Source of the DNA: CAVPKN01 sp964588495
GTDB taxonomy: Bacteria > Chlamydiota > Chlamydiia > Chlamydiales > JAAKFR01
Assembly: GCA_964588495.1 (NCBI GenBank)
Contig: CAZPPS010000003.1
Span: 1-64,000 of the forward strand
Length of the DNA stretch: 64,000 nt
Direction: 5' to 3'
Position 1 is the first letter of the stretch, and the number at the start of each line of letters is the position of its first letter. Positions 7,042 through 15,033 of this stretch are shown in pieces. The notes under the pieces were generated by a model that saw nothing but the letters and a program-made list of their open reading frames with translations, was not told the DNA's origin and did not search any database. Made by a program: the position numbers and the translations under genes.

Positions 7042-9339
7042 TCACAGCTCATCGTTATATAAGTTTGCGCCCTCTTTCTCGTTAAGGAGGTGTTTGCCAT
7101 CTTTGCCGTTCAGACCTGAGAACTCCAATCTGGATTGTTTCTGCTCACGGCCATGATCTACAGCTGCACGCCGTTTCTCGTCATTGCGCTTTTCGGTCTC
7201 CAGAATCTGCGTCATGCCGCTCTCATTGATCACCCCGTTTGGAGATTTCTCACGAATGAAACCATCAAGCTCTTTCTCAAGGAAATAGTTGAGAAGGGTA
7301 AATCGGTTGAGCTCTTCCTTATTGGATGCAGAAAGATCTTTAGGATCAAGACTTCCAATTTCCAAGGCTAATTTATATTTGGTCTCTTTGACCTCTGCAA
7401 GAAGCTTTCTATTCCGCTCAATTAAGGCAACGGCCTGTTTCTCATCTTTAATTTCTTTATCCAATCCGTTGAGCTCATTTTCTAGAATCTGTGTCAATCC
7501 CAGTCGTACTGCATCCAATTCAACCAGGTTAGTGGACTTTAGAGCGCTTTTTTCTGCTTCCTCGATGATTTTGACCAGTGAATTATGGTGACTCACAAGC
7601 TCTTTATAACTTTGTAGCGTTAGCTTAAACGCTTCGGATGTCATTTCGAATTCAGCATGTCTGCTTGTGACCGCCCTTGTTAACCCAGCATTTTCAATCA
7701 GCTTTTTCAATGCCTCAGAACGGATGATTTTGTCCGACTTTTCGAGTTTAGTATTGCCGATGCATTGAGATAAAATCCGTTTGGCTGTCAACGGCTGTGG
7801 TTTTCCTTTTGTTGCATCAATTAGGGCTCTCAAAGCACCAGGCTCTACAATCATTTCTGGGGCTTCTTGCAGCAAAAATCTACTTAAAATACTTTCTGTA
7901 TCAATTACATCTGTAGGCGCGACCTCTTCTTTAAGAAAACGTCTATCGGCAGCTGCATTATGTTTGTAAATGGTGTTGTCATATTCTTCAACGGTAGTCA
8001 AACCGATGACGTAAGGAAAACTGCTTTTAGCTTTTTCGTCCAAATAGGTTTTCAGCTGCTCACCAAGAGGAGTTTTTCCATCGTAGGCATGATGGATCTC
8101 ATCAAATACAAGGATACACTCTTCCCGGTGGCGTCCTATTGCTTCACTGATTTTTTTCAGCACATTATTTCCCGCACTGAAAAGATCTTTAGTGTCCACA
8201 AGATCGGCTGTGTTAAAATAAAAGACCTTCTTCCCTGAAAGTTCGGGAAATTCTCCCCGCTCTAGAGCTTCCACAAACGAGATCACTGTCTGTGTCTTAC
8301 CAATACCTGAAGGACCGAGCAGCAGCGTGTGTTTTTTAGCCACTAAATTGGCTGCGATATCAGCAACGAATTCTTTTCTTCCCCCTGAAGTCCAAAGATT
8401 CTTCATCTGCACTTGCTGGGTCCAATTTTCAGCATGGGGAACATGTGGAATCGTAGGACGAATATGGGGCCAGATGACACTCAAAATGGCAATCAGCAAA
8501 ATAGTTCCTCCCACAATAGAAGCCCCTGTCGTCACCCCAAACATGGGAAGTAAAGTCGCTGTCAATAGGGTGAAGAAGCTGATGATCATCGTGATTTTTT
8601 GGAATTTAAGCTCCGATTGCATGACACTTCCATCTGAAGGCTTAAAGAAATCTGCAACTCCAAAAACAGAGAGAAAATTATCGATGAATGCAATAAAGGT
8701 ATCGAAAACAGAGAGCCAAACGGAATAAAAAGTGGGACTAATACTGCTTCTGGCATCCAAATAGTCTTTAGCTTCCTTGCACATCAGTTTTGCTTCCGCA
8801 ATCGCATCCCAAGGAGATAAATTTTGCCGTTTTGTCATGGCTTCAAGAGCTTCTTGAGGCAGAATTTTTGCAAGAGCCTTCAATGAATCTAACGGATTGT
8901 CTTGTTCCTGTGTCCAATCCTTAAAAAACTTGTCGAGCAGCCCCTGGAGTTCGGCAGTAGTTAAAGAATTGATGTCTGCTGTGAACTGATCTTGATCGAT
9001 TTTCGAGAATTTTTTCTCTTTGAAAACCTCTTCCAGCCGCTCATGAACATTTTCTGTGTCGATCTCTTTCTTTTTAGTGAAAGCTTGAATCAGGAAAGCA
9101 ATTCCAAAGCCAGCTGCTGTGACGAAAGAAGCTGATCCTAAAACAAAACAGGCACCCGAAGCGCTCACATTGACTCCGGCAGTGATCTGTAAATGGGAAA
9201 GGACCCCCACAGTAATCATGGCAATTCCTGCAATTGCAACAGCTGTCACGATCAGCGCAATGGCCTCCATCGGTGGATTATTTTTTGGAGTAAGCTCACA
9301 AGATTCAGGAAGACGACATTTAGTTGCAGAAATGGCCAT
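7042..9339 (-). CDS. Inc-like membrane-anchored AAA+ ATPase (ClpA/B type)
   Basis: The 765-aa protein has three parts. Residues 25-87 form two closely spaced hydrophobic segments, the bilobed pattern of chlamydial inclusion membrane (Inc) proteins. A second hydrophobic pair follows at about 257-292. Residues 315-530 are an AAA+ domain with Walker A GPSGIGKT (342-349), Walker B ILVFDEIHH (409-417), a sensor-like GLTTVEEYD and RRF like the arginine fingers of ClpA/B D1 domains. The last 230 residues are mostly charged coiled coil. ClpA/B proteins are soluble unfoldases, so a four-helix membrane anchor on one AAA+ ring is unusual. Location in the bacterial or inclusion membrane is inference; substrate unknown. 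It is divergent from the gene at 9407. Confidence 0.75.
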   Translation of the reverse strand: MAISATKCRLPESCELTPKNNPPMEAIALIVTAVAIAGIAMITVGVLSHLQITAGVNVSASGACFVLGSASFVTAAGFGIAFLIQAFTKKKEIDTENVHERLEEVFKEKKFSKIDQDQFTADINSLTTAELQGLLDKFFKDWTQEQDNPLDSLKALAKILPQEALEAMTKRQNLSPWDAIAEAKLMCKEAKDYLDARSSISPTFYSVWLSVFDTFIAFIDNFLSVFGVADFFKPSDGSVMQSELKFQKITMIISFFTLLTATLLPMFGVTTGASIVGGTILLIAILSVIWPHIRPTIPHVPHAENWTQQVQMKNLWTSGGRKEFVADIAANLVAKKHTLLLGPSGIGKTQTVISFVEALERGEFPELSGKKVFYFNTADLVDTKDLFSAGNNVLKKISEAIGRHREECILVFDEIHHAYDGKTPLGEQLKTYLDEKAKSSFPYVIGLTTVEEYDNTIYKHNAAADRRFLKEEVAPTDVIDTESILSRFLLQEAPEMIVEPGALRALIDATKGKPQPLTAKRILSQCIGNTKLEKSDKIIRSEALKKLIENAGLTRAVTSRHAEFEMTSEAFKLTLQSYKELVSHHNSLVKIIEEAEKSALKSTNLVELDAVRLGLTQILENELNGLDKEIKDEKQAVALIERNRKLLAEVKETKYKLALEIGSLDPKDLSASNKEELNRFTLLNYFLEKELDGFIREKSPNGVINESGMTQILETEKRNDEKRRAAVDHGREQKQSRLEFSGLNGKDGKHLLNEKEGANLYNDEL

Positions 9340-9406
9340 AGATACACTACATTAAGGATTTAAAAAGAGCAGTGTAACAGTCATTCCCATTTTGAGAAAA
9401 CTTAAA

Positions 9407-10393
9407 ATGCCCAAAAAGAAAAAAATCCTTGTGATCATTCATCTTTGTTTTGCCTGCACTTTTTTGTGCTGGCTCGTCCTACAACCCTATCTCAAAGAGG
9501 TGATGTCCCAAAAATCTTTAAAAGGTCTCTACGAAACCGTGATTGAAAAACAATCTTGTTTCCAAGAACTTTCTCAGAGCGACCAAGAGGCTCTTTTATC
9601 TGGCTATGCCAAAATGAAAGTGCAAAAGCCCCCCTCCTTGATGGGTCAAATTGGGCATCTTTTTTTTGTCACAACCCACCCTTTTGCCCTCGCCTGGCTC
9701 TTTTTTTCTCTGGCCATCTCTGTCTTGCTCCTCTTCGAAATTGAAGGTGCGAAAAGTTCTTTATGGCTCCTCCCTTTGATTGTCGTAGGTTACGCCTTCT
9801 TTCTTTATGACAAGCCCGTTTCTAAAAAAGAATCGATCTTTCCAAGCGAAAAGTATGTCCGCGCACACTATGTCCAGCAAGAGAGCGGCAAAAACGAACG
9901 GGAAAAACTCCTTTTGGGCTGGCACCGCTATCTCATTACGGAGTGGACAGACGGAACTTTAAGCGCAGGAGGTAGTTGCAAAACTGCTTTGCCCGGACAA
10001 ATTGATGATTTTGAGGCCAGTTGCAAGTGGCAGCAAAACTGCCACGTTCCATTTGACGAGGGCGGCCCCAAGTGGGCCGGCCGAGGAGAAGGGATGCAAA
10101 TGGCCTCAAAAAAGCAATTTTGCCGGGCAAATGAGTTTTGCAATTGCCTCACAGAACCTGCACACTTTCAGACTCAGTTAGAAAAAGGGCTTTTTGCATT
10201 TAATCTCGCTCGTCTACAATGGATCCTCAACGGCCATGAAGACGAAGTTGTGGAAGCTGGTTTTAATACCCCTCCCTCAATTCTTCAGCTCACTGCCTAT
10301 TTTATTTGGAATCTATTATTTGCATGGATCATCAATCGGAAAGAAAAAGTGCTAGCCATCGTTGCACCATCTCCTCAAAATTGCTTAAGCTAG
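9407..10393 (+). CDS. Membrane protein of unknown function, carrying an in-frame palindrome
   Basis: The 328-aa product has an N-terminal hydrophobic helix after a lysine-rich start (MPKKKKILV), a second pair of helices near residues 90-135, and a C-terminal helix near 295-315. I do not recognise a family. I preferred the ATG at 9407 over a TTG five codons upstream. Residues of about 190-246 are encoded by a 168-bp palindromic element (9976-10143) that keeps the frame; that stretch is rich in Cys, Gly and Gln, unlike the hydrophobic or charged sequence around it. The last 70 bp overlap the next gene, suggesting coupled translation of two membrane proteins. Confidence 0.7.
   Translation: MPKKKKILVIIHLCFACTFLCWLVLQPYLKEVMSQKSLKGLYETVIEKQSCFQELSQSDQEALLSGYAKMKVQKPPSLMGQIGHLFFVTTHPFALAWLFFSLAISVLLLFEIEGAKSSLWLLPLIVVGYAFFLYDKPVSKKESIFPSEKYVRAHYVQQESGKNEREKLLLGWHRYLITEWTDGTLSAGGSCKTALPGQIDDFEASCKWQQNCHVPFDEGGPKWAGRGEGMQMASKKQFCRANEFCNCLTEPAHFQTQLEKGLFAFNLARLQWILNGHEDEVVEAGFNTPPSILQLTAYFIWNLLFAWIINRKEKVLAIVAPSPQNCLS
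9976..10143. repeat. In-frame palindromic element inside a coding gene
   Basis: Imperfect inverted arms of 44 and 43 nt (9976-10019 and 10101-10143) share TTGCAAAACT, TTTGCCCGG and TTTTGAGGCCA. Smaller hairpins lie inside (GTGGCAG with CTGCCAC at 10027-10045; GGCCC with GGGCC at 10064-10078). The total length, 168 bp, is exactly 56 codons, and there is no stop in the host frame. Its base composition and codon use differ from the flanks. This is the pattern of Rickettsia palindromic elements, although the sequence itself is not one I recognise. Confidence 0.75.
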
Positions 10394-10836
10394 CGCTCAA
10401 ACGGGGAGCCTTCCTTGGTGGTATGGGAGCGTTTTTTCTTTTGATTTGCCCAATGGCTAAAGCCTTGACGCTCCCTCTTTTTTTGCTCGGTCTTTTTCTG
10501 ATCGCAAGAGGCTGGCTCCCTCACCGGCAACTCTCAAAACTTCAATTGAAGCCTCACGAGTTGCATCTTGACTCTGAGCATCTATTTTTTATCAAACAGA
10601 GCAAACCCCTGTTTAAGATTCCCCTTGCAAGCCTTGAGAAAATCACCTACATCGAAACAAAAGATCTGTACGGGCTTGGGATTTCGCTAAAACAGCCCCT
10701 TCCCCAACCAATCAGCGTGCTACAGCCTAATTTTAACTGTGCAGAATTCATGCATGACAGCCAAAAGCGCTTCCAATGCGATCTGTTTCTGCCTTATTTC
10801 ACGCAAATGACGGCTACTGAGATAGGTTCTTTTTGA
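10324..10836 (+). CDS. Small membrane protein of unknown function
   Basis: The product is 170 aa from the ATG at 10324; an ATG six codons upstream is also possible. After about 30 polar residues come two hydrophobic helices (about residues 32-68) and then a soluble C-terminal region with a KIPLASLEKITYIE stretch, like the PH-like membrane-associated domains of bacterial proteins with two N-terminal helices. That resemblance is weak. It overlaps the upstream gene by 70 bp and probably shares its transcript. Its 3' end overlaps the convergent GNAT gene by 23 bp. Confidence 0.6.
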   Translation: MDHQSERKSASHRCTISSKLLKLALKRGAFLGGMGAFFLLICPMAKALTLPLFLLGLFLIARGWLPHRQLSKLQLKPHELHLDSEHLFFIKQSKPLFKIPLASLEKITYIETKDLYGLGISLKQPLPQPISVLQPNFNCAEFMHDSQKRFQCDLFLPYFTQMTATEIGSF

Positions 10837-11308
10837 AGAAAATGGCGTCGTAGCCATCCATCCAACCAGGGATGGTGCCGACAACTTCAAAGCCCAGTTT
10901 TTTGTAGAAATCAACGGCTTGGTATTTCCACGTGAAGAGTTGAATATAGGCGCAGTGTTTTGAAAGGGCATAGCGCTCAAGCTCCTTAAAAAGCTTCGTG
11001 CCAATCCCATGCCTCCGCATCTTTTCACTCACCCAAGCATAATCGACGTAGCACCACGCAGCCTTTTCTCCTTCGAAGATGTAGCCGCAAATGCCGCCTA
11101 GAAATTCACCCTTTTTCCCTTTGGCATAGACCACAAAGTTATCGATTTCGAAGTTGGCATACTTTTTCCGGAAAAAATCCCGATTAAATTCCTCGAGTCC
11201 CCTCTGAATCTGCGAACAAACCTTGGGATTATTCTCAGTAACAATCTTATAATCCACAGCACTCATCGGTAAAGCCACTAAGAGAAGTAGTAGTGTGTGT
11301 AATAGCAT
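10814..11308 (-). CDS. GNAT-family N-acetyltransferase with a predicted signal peptide
   Basis: Residues 60-155 carry the GNAT fold signature: a YVDYAWVSEKMRRHGIGTKL segment (the acetyl-CoA-binding R..G.G loop) and YKKLGFEVVGTIPGW at the C-terminus. Such enzymes move an acetyl group from acetyl-CoA to an amine. The first 17 residues (MLLHTLLLLLVALPMSA) look like a signal peptide, odd because acetyl-CoA is not expected outside the cytoplasm. An in-frame ATG at 11266 would remove it, but no Shine-Dalgarno is visible there, whereas a purine-rich GGGAAGAA precedes the first ATG. Substrate unknown. Confidence 0.75.
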   Translation of the reverse strand: MLLHTLLLLLVALPMSAVDYKIVTENNPKVCSQIQRGLEEFNRDFFRKKYANFEIDNFVVYAKGKKGEFLGGICGYIFEGEKAAWCYVDYAWVSEKMRRHGIGTKLFKELERYALSKHCAYIQLFTWKYQAVDFYKKLGFEVVGTIPGWMDGYDAIFFKKNLSQ

Positions 11309-11320
11309 AAGCGCAATTCT

Positions 11321-11395
11321 TCCCGTGCCCGTGCCCGCCCATTTCCTGAAAATTCTGGTCAGAGCTGTCGGGAAGGGGCGGGCACAGGCACGGGA
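11321..11395. terminator. GC-rich hairpin between two minus-strand genes
   Basis: The 20-nt arms at 11321-11340 and 11376-11395 pair with one mismatch and are built of CCCGTG hexamers; a T-run follows within 3 bp on the plus strand (ATTTTG). Its placement between the gene ending at 11404 and the GNAT gene suggests termination or transcript protection. It belongs to the same hexamer-palindrome group as those at 2021-2119 and 57163-57233. Confidence 0.7.
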
Positions 11396-11403
11396 TTTTG
11401 GTA

Positions 11404-11691
11404 TTACTTCTTGCTGAAGAAGTTGTGGATTTGCTCCGCAAATTCCATCATCGCTTGCTTGCCTTCCATCTCACCTTTCCAGCGCTTGCCGTTGGCTTCA
11501 GAGACGATTTTCGCAAGTTCTGTCAAACGATCACCTTGATTTTGCAAGATGTGCTCTTTGATTTTATCTTTGAGAACTTCTGTCCATGCGCAATCTGCGA
11601 TTTCAAGGAAATATTCTTCTTTAGAACATGACCCTTCATCATCATGGCAAAAATCTTCCTCTTCTTCTTCATGTCTGCAGCAATCTTTCAT
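11404..11691 (-). CDS. Small acidic protein with Cys/His-rich N-terminus
   Basis: The 95-aa protein begins CCRHEEEEEDFCHDD and goes on to a second Cys, so the first 22 residues hold four cysteines and two histidines amid acids, suggestive of metal binding. The remainder is a helical region (about residues 25-95) with an amphipathic pattern and no membrane segment. I do not recognise it. It lies between kdsD and the GNAT gene on the same strand, with its own intergenic gaps. Confidence 0.6.
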   Translation of the reverse strand: MKDCCRHEEEEEDFCHDDEGSCSKEEYFLEIADCAWTEVLKDKIKEHILQNQGDRLTELAKIVSEANGKRWKGEMEGKQAMMEFAEQIHNFFSKK

Positions 11692-11729
11692 TTTGACTCT
11701 CCTAGAGTTTTATTGTAAGAACTTTAAAA

Positions 11730-12695
11730 TTATAAGCCCGCTTGGACTAGGTCGTGCATCTTGATGACCCCCACAACTTCTTGTTGATCATCGAGAACGG
11801 GCAACACCATCACAGGCTGTTTTTGGTCCGATTCCATCAGTTTCATCGCATCCCAAGCAAGGGCGTCTGCCGCAATCGCTTTGGGAGCACGGGTCATCAA
11901 CGCCCCTAGCTTTTCTTTGAGAACGCCCTCCCCTTTGGCTTGGAGAGCTCTTCTTAAATCGCCGTCGGTAAAAATTCCTTGTAGCTGCTTTTTTTCGTCT
12001 GTGACAATCAAACAGCCACACCGTTTATCGGTAAAATCGATAAGCACTTCCTCGAGCGCATTTTCTGCAGAGCAAATGGGAGCTGCCTGCTGACTCAACA
12101 TCAACTCGCGCACACGCAAATTGCTGCGCCGCCCAATTCTTCCGGCAGGATGATTTTCGGCAAACTGATCAACGCTAAAGCCCCGCAGCTGCATCAAAGA
12201 GATTGCGAGGGCATCGCCGAAAAGGAGCTGGATCACCATCGAGGTTGTCGGAGCCAAATCGTAAGGGCAAAGCTCCCCCTCGCAGGGAAGAACCATGCTG
12301 AAATCTGCCCCCTTATTTAGCCTTGAGCTTTGATTTGAGGAGACCGCCACAATTTTGGCCCCTTTGGCTCGGATAAAAGGGAGGAGCTCTAAAAGCTCTT
12401 CGGTTTCGCCACTTTTGCTTAAAATAATCACCAGATCTTTTTCAGAAACCATCCCCAAATCGCCATGCAAAGCATCGATGGGGGGCAAAAAGAAGGCTTT
12501 GGTTCCCGTTGAGAGCATCGTGGCCGCAATTTTTTGGGCGATAAATCCACTTTTGCCAACGCCTGTCAAAAAAAGGACCCCTTTGCAAGACTCAATTTGT
12601 TTGAGGAGCTCTTCAAAGCTTTCCATCTCAAGATTAGAAAAGAAGTGCTGGAGATGTTGCTGCTGTTTGAATAAAAGATCTTTTAACATTGGCAT
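11730..12695 (-). CDS. kdsD: Arabinose-5-phosphate isomerase (KdsD/KpsF type)
   Basis: The enzyme converts ribulose 5-phosphate to arabinose 5-phosphate, the first step to Kdo for LPS. An N-terminal SIS domain (GVGKSGFIAQKIA, then SKSGETEELLEL, about residues 36-180) is followed by two CBS domains (about 205-320). The length of 321 aa agrees with bacterial KdsD. I chose the ATG at 12695 (MPMLKDLLF); the open frame runs on another 47 codons upstream, but that part is translated from the MITE-like repeat and is unlikely to be real. The Chlamydia counterpart is CT399, near the E2, gltT and lpxK genes that also occur in this window. Confidence 0.93.
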   Translation of the reverse strand: MPMLKDLLFKQQQHLQHFFSNLEMESFEELLKQIESCKGVLFLTGVGKSGFIAQKIAATMLSTGTKAFFLPPIDALHGDLGMVSEKDLVIILSKSGETEELLELLPFIRAKGAKIVAVSSNQSSRLNKGADFSMVLPCEGELCPYDLAPTTSMVIQLLFGDALAISLMQLRGFSVDQFAENHPAGRIGRRSNLRVRELMLSQQAAPICSAENALEEVLIDFTDKRCGCLIVTDEKKQLQGIFTDGDLRRALQAKGEGVLKEKLGALMTRAPKAIAADALAWDAMKLMESDQKQPVMVLPVLDDQQEVVGVIKMHDLVQAGL

Positions 12696-12754
12696 GTAGT
12701 TTACCCAAAACAGCCTCTTGAAGTCATTGAAAAAAACAACTATGTTAACCATAG

Positions 12755-12876
12755 ACCTGAGTTTTGGGTTATTTTTCCTCGTAATCAGTGGATTTTTTTG
12801 AGGCAAAAGCGCAATTTTTTGCGATTTGGACCACAAAAATCCCTGAGGATGAGGGAAAGGAACCCAAAATTTAGGT
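12755..12876. mobile_element. MITE-like element, internally deleted copy 2
   Basis: The termini ACCTGAGTTTTGGGTTATTTTTCCTC and GAACCCAAAATTTAGGT match copy 1, but about 42 bp of the interior are missing, leaving 122 bp. No direct repeat flanks it. It fills the space between the divergent kdsD (start 12695) and icd (start 12889), so it probably lies within or beside both promoters. Confidence 0.8.
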
Positions 12877-12888
12877 CAAAGGTAATCT

Positions 12889-14325
12889 ATGAATAAAAAT
12901 ACTCCAATTACAGTAGCTGAGGGCGACGGCATCGGCCCTGAAATCATGGACGCCACACTGCACGTACTCAAAGAAGCGGGGGCCCGTCTTGAGATTGAAA
13001 AAATTGCGATAGGTGAGAAAGTTTTTCTTTCCGGCAAAGCGACTGGAATTGAAGATTCTGCTTGGGAATCTCTCAGGCGCACAAAAGTTTTTTTAAAAGC
13101 ACCTATTACGACCCCTCAAGGGGGCGGCTATCGAAGCCTCAATGTGACAGTAAGAGGCGCTATGGGCCTTTATGCCAATATCCGCCCTTGTGTCTCCTAT
13201 TCCCCTTTTATCCACACCAAACACCCCAAAATGGACTTGGTGATCATCCGGGAAAACGAGGAAGATCTCTACACGGGCATCGAATACCAGCAAACACCCG
13301 ATGTGACACAAGCCCTTAAAATCATCAGCCGACCAGGCTGCGAAAAAATTGTCCGCTACGCCTTTGAATATGCGAGACGTTATGGGAGAAAAAAGGTCAC
13401 AGCCTTCACAAAAGATAACATCCTCAAAATCAGCGACGGGCTTTTCCACAAAATTTTTGACGAAATGGCCCCCCAATATCCTGATATTGAAAACGAACAT
13501 TGGATTGTCGATATTGGCGCTGCCAAAATTGCCGATACTCCCGAAAATTTCGATGTGGTTGTCATGCCCAATCTTTATGGGGATATTCTCTCAGATGTGA
13601 CTGCCCAAATTTCAGGCTCTGTCGGCCTTGTGGGGACATCCAACATCGGAGAGATGGGGGCGATGTTTGAAGCCATTCACGGCTCTGCCCCCAAAAGAGC
13701 GGGGCAAAATGTGGCCAATCCCACAGGACTGATGCTCGCTTCTGTTTTGATGCTCGTACATATCCACCAGCCAGAAATTGCCTCCCGCATCCACAACGCG
13801 ATCCTCAAAACGATCGAAGATGGTGTCCACACCCAAGACATTTTCACAAGTATCAGCCGTGAAAAAGTGGGAACCCGGGCATATGCCGAGGCTATCGTTA
13901 AACGGCTCGGCAAAGTGCCTGAGCAATTGCGCGCTGTTGAGTATGGGGTCAAGCAGGACGAGGATGAGTGGAGCCACCATGGCACAAGTGTTGTGACAAC
14001 CAAACGGGAACTTGTGGGGGTCGATGTCTTTTTATACGCCCACGACGCTGTCGACACTTTAAGACAGAAGCTAGAAGCAGTCAATTCGCCTCCCTTAAAG
14101 CTCACGATGATTACCAACCGTGGCGTGAAAGTGTGGCCAGGTGGCATTCCAGAGACCTTCTGTGTCGATCACTGGCGCTGCCGGTTCAAAGCCGATGGTG
14201 CGCTCACCTCTCAGCAAATCGCTGCGTTGTTGCACCAGATGGCAGATGCCGGCTTCGACGTCATCAAGACCGAGAATCTCTACACCTTCGACGGCAAAGC
14301 AGGCTTTTCAGGAGAGTTTAGCTGA
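12889..14325 (+). CDS. icd: Isocitrate dehydrogenase with C-terminal extension
   Basis: The enzyme oxidises isocitrate to 2-oxoglutarate in the TCA cycle. Family signatures are GDGIGPEI at the N-terminus, IRENEEDLYTGIEY (substrate loop), the YGDILSDVTAQ motif and HGSAPKRAGQNVANPTG (cofactor loop). The first 335 residues are the catalytic core, and about 140 more form the C-terminal domain also seen in Thermus and Rickettsia enzymes (about 480-500 aa). NADP preference is likely by analogy but not proven. The classical Chlamydiaceae lack isocitrate dehydrogenase, so a fuller TCA cycle is implied. An AAAGGT Shine-Dalgarno lies just past the repeat element. The 3' end overlaps the convergent ankyrin gene by 8 bp. 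Confidence 0.92.
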   Translation: MNKNTPITVAEGDGIGPEIMDATLHVLKEAGARLEIEKIAIGEKVFLSGKATGIEDSAWESLRRTKVFLKAPITTPQGGGYRSLNVTVRGAMGLYANIRPCVSYSPFIHTKHPKMDLVIIRENEEDLYTGIEYQQTPDVTQALKIISRPGCEKIVRYAFEYARRYGRKKVTAFTKDNILKISDGLFHKIFDEMAPQYPDIENEHWIVDIGAAKIADTPENFDVVVMPNLYGDILSDVTAQISGSVGLVGTSNIGEMGAMFEAIHGSAPKRAGQNVANPTGLMLASVLMLVHIHQPEIASRIHNAILKTIEDGVHTQDIFTSISREKVGTRAYAEAIVKRLGKVPEQLRAVEYGVKQDEDEWSHHGTSVVTTKRELVGVDVFLYAHDAVDTLRQKLEAVNSPPLKLTMITNRGVKVWPGGIPETFCVDHWRCRFKADGALTSQQIAALLHQMADAGFDVIKTENLYTFDGKAGFSGEFS

Positions 14326-14926
14326 TTAGACTTTCTGGGGAGCCGATGTTGTAGCGGTCGGCGGCGGGCTTCAGGGAGAGGTCGGCTCCATACTGTTTAG
14401 AGAGATTCACGAGCTTATTTTTCAGATTGACTTCTTGAGATGAGGGAGCATCTTGTGCCAAAAGGGTGGTGAGAGGCGTGGACCTCGCGCTGGGTTTATT
14501 AGGATCAGCTTTAGCAATTAAGAGACGTTCTGTGATGTCATAAACGCGTTGATAGACTGTCTGGCGGACCTGAGTCGGCATCCGTTTCATGTAAAGGCCG
14601 CCGAGTGAAAAGAAAAGTTGGTCGAGCGGGGTCTGATTCCTGAAAACTTGATTGGCGTCGGCTCCCTCGGCGAGCAATTTTTCAAAGGTCCCATATTCTT
14701 TCTGAAAATCTTCTTCATTTCCCTCGATTTTCTTAAGCAAAGCGGCCACTGCCAGATAAACGGGGCTCGATAAGGCTCTATTGGTAGAAAGCTCTTCTTG
14801 AGGAGTAGGTATCTGGGCAATTATGGGCTTCACAGGAGAAAGATCGATAGAGCGGGAGATTTCTTGAGGAAGTTGCGAGGAGCTTTCAGGAATTGCTTCC
14901 ATCTTTTTTGCGTTGAATATGGCCAT
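14318..14926 (-). CDS. Ankyrin-repeat protein
   Basis: The 202-aa product has at least two ankyrin-like units: LLAEGADANQVFRNQTPLDQL (about 86-106) and LLIAKADPNKPSARSTPLTTL (about 135-155), with a third partial unit (QYGADLSLK) near the C-terminus. The first 55 residues are polar and rich in Ser, Pro and Gln, as in many type III-secreted proteins. Ankyrin proteins of intracellular bacteria often bind host proteins; that is inference here. There is no membrane segment. It is divergent from the gene at 15034. Confidence 0.7.
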   Translation of the reverse strand: MAIFNAKKMEAIPESSSQLPQEISRSIDLSPVKPIIAQIPTPQEELSTNRALSSPVYLAVAALLKKIEGNEEDFQKEYGTFEKLLAEGADANQVFRNQTPLDQLFFSLGGLYMKRMPTQVRQTVYQRVYDITERLLIAKADPNKPSARSTPLTTLLAQDAPSSQEVNLKNKLVNLSKQYGADLSLKPAADRYNIGSPESLIS

Positions 14927-14971
14927 AATCTACCTTTCTTATTGTTTCCTTTACAATTATAAACTATTTCA

Positions 14972-15000
14972 TTGATTTTCAAAAGGAGAAATAGTATAAT
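14972..15000 (+). promoter_or_regulatory. Sigma-70-type promoter for the gene at 15034
   Basis: TTGATT at 14972-14977 and a perfect TATAAT at 14995-15000 are separated by 17 bp, a near-consensus promoter for the chlamydial major sigma factor. A start near 15007 would leave a 5' leader of about 27 nt. Experimental start mapping is absent. Confidence 0.6.
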
Positions 15001-15033
15001 AATGAATATTTTAAACAAAAAAAATTTGTTACC

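Noticed and set aside
11730..12836. Longer kdsD frame starting at 12836
   Set aside because: The extra 47 codons are translated from the MITE-like element and the kdsD leader. MPMLKDLLF at 12695 fits the family length.
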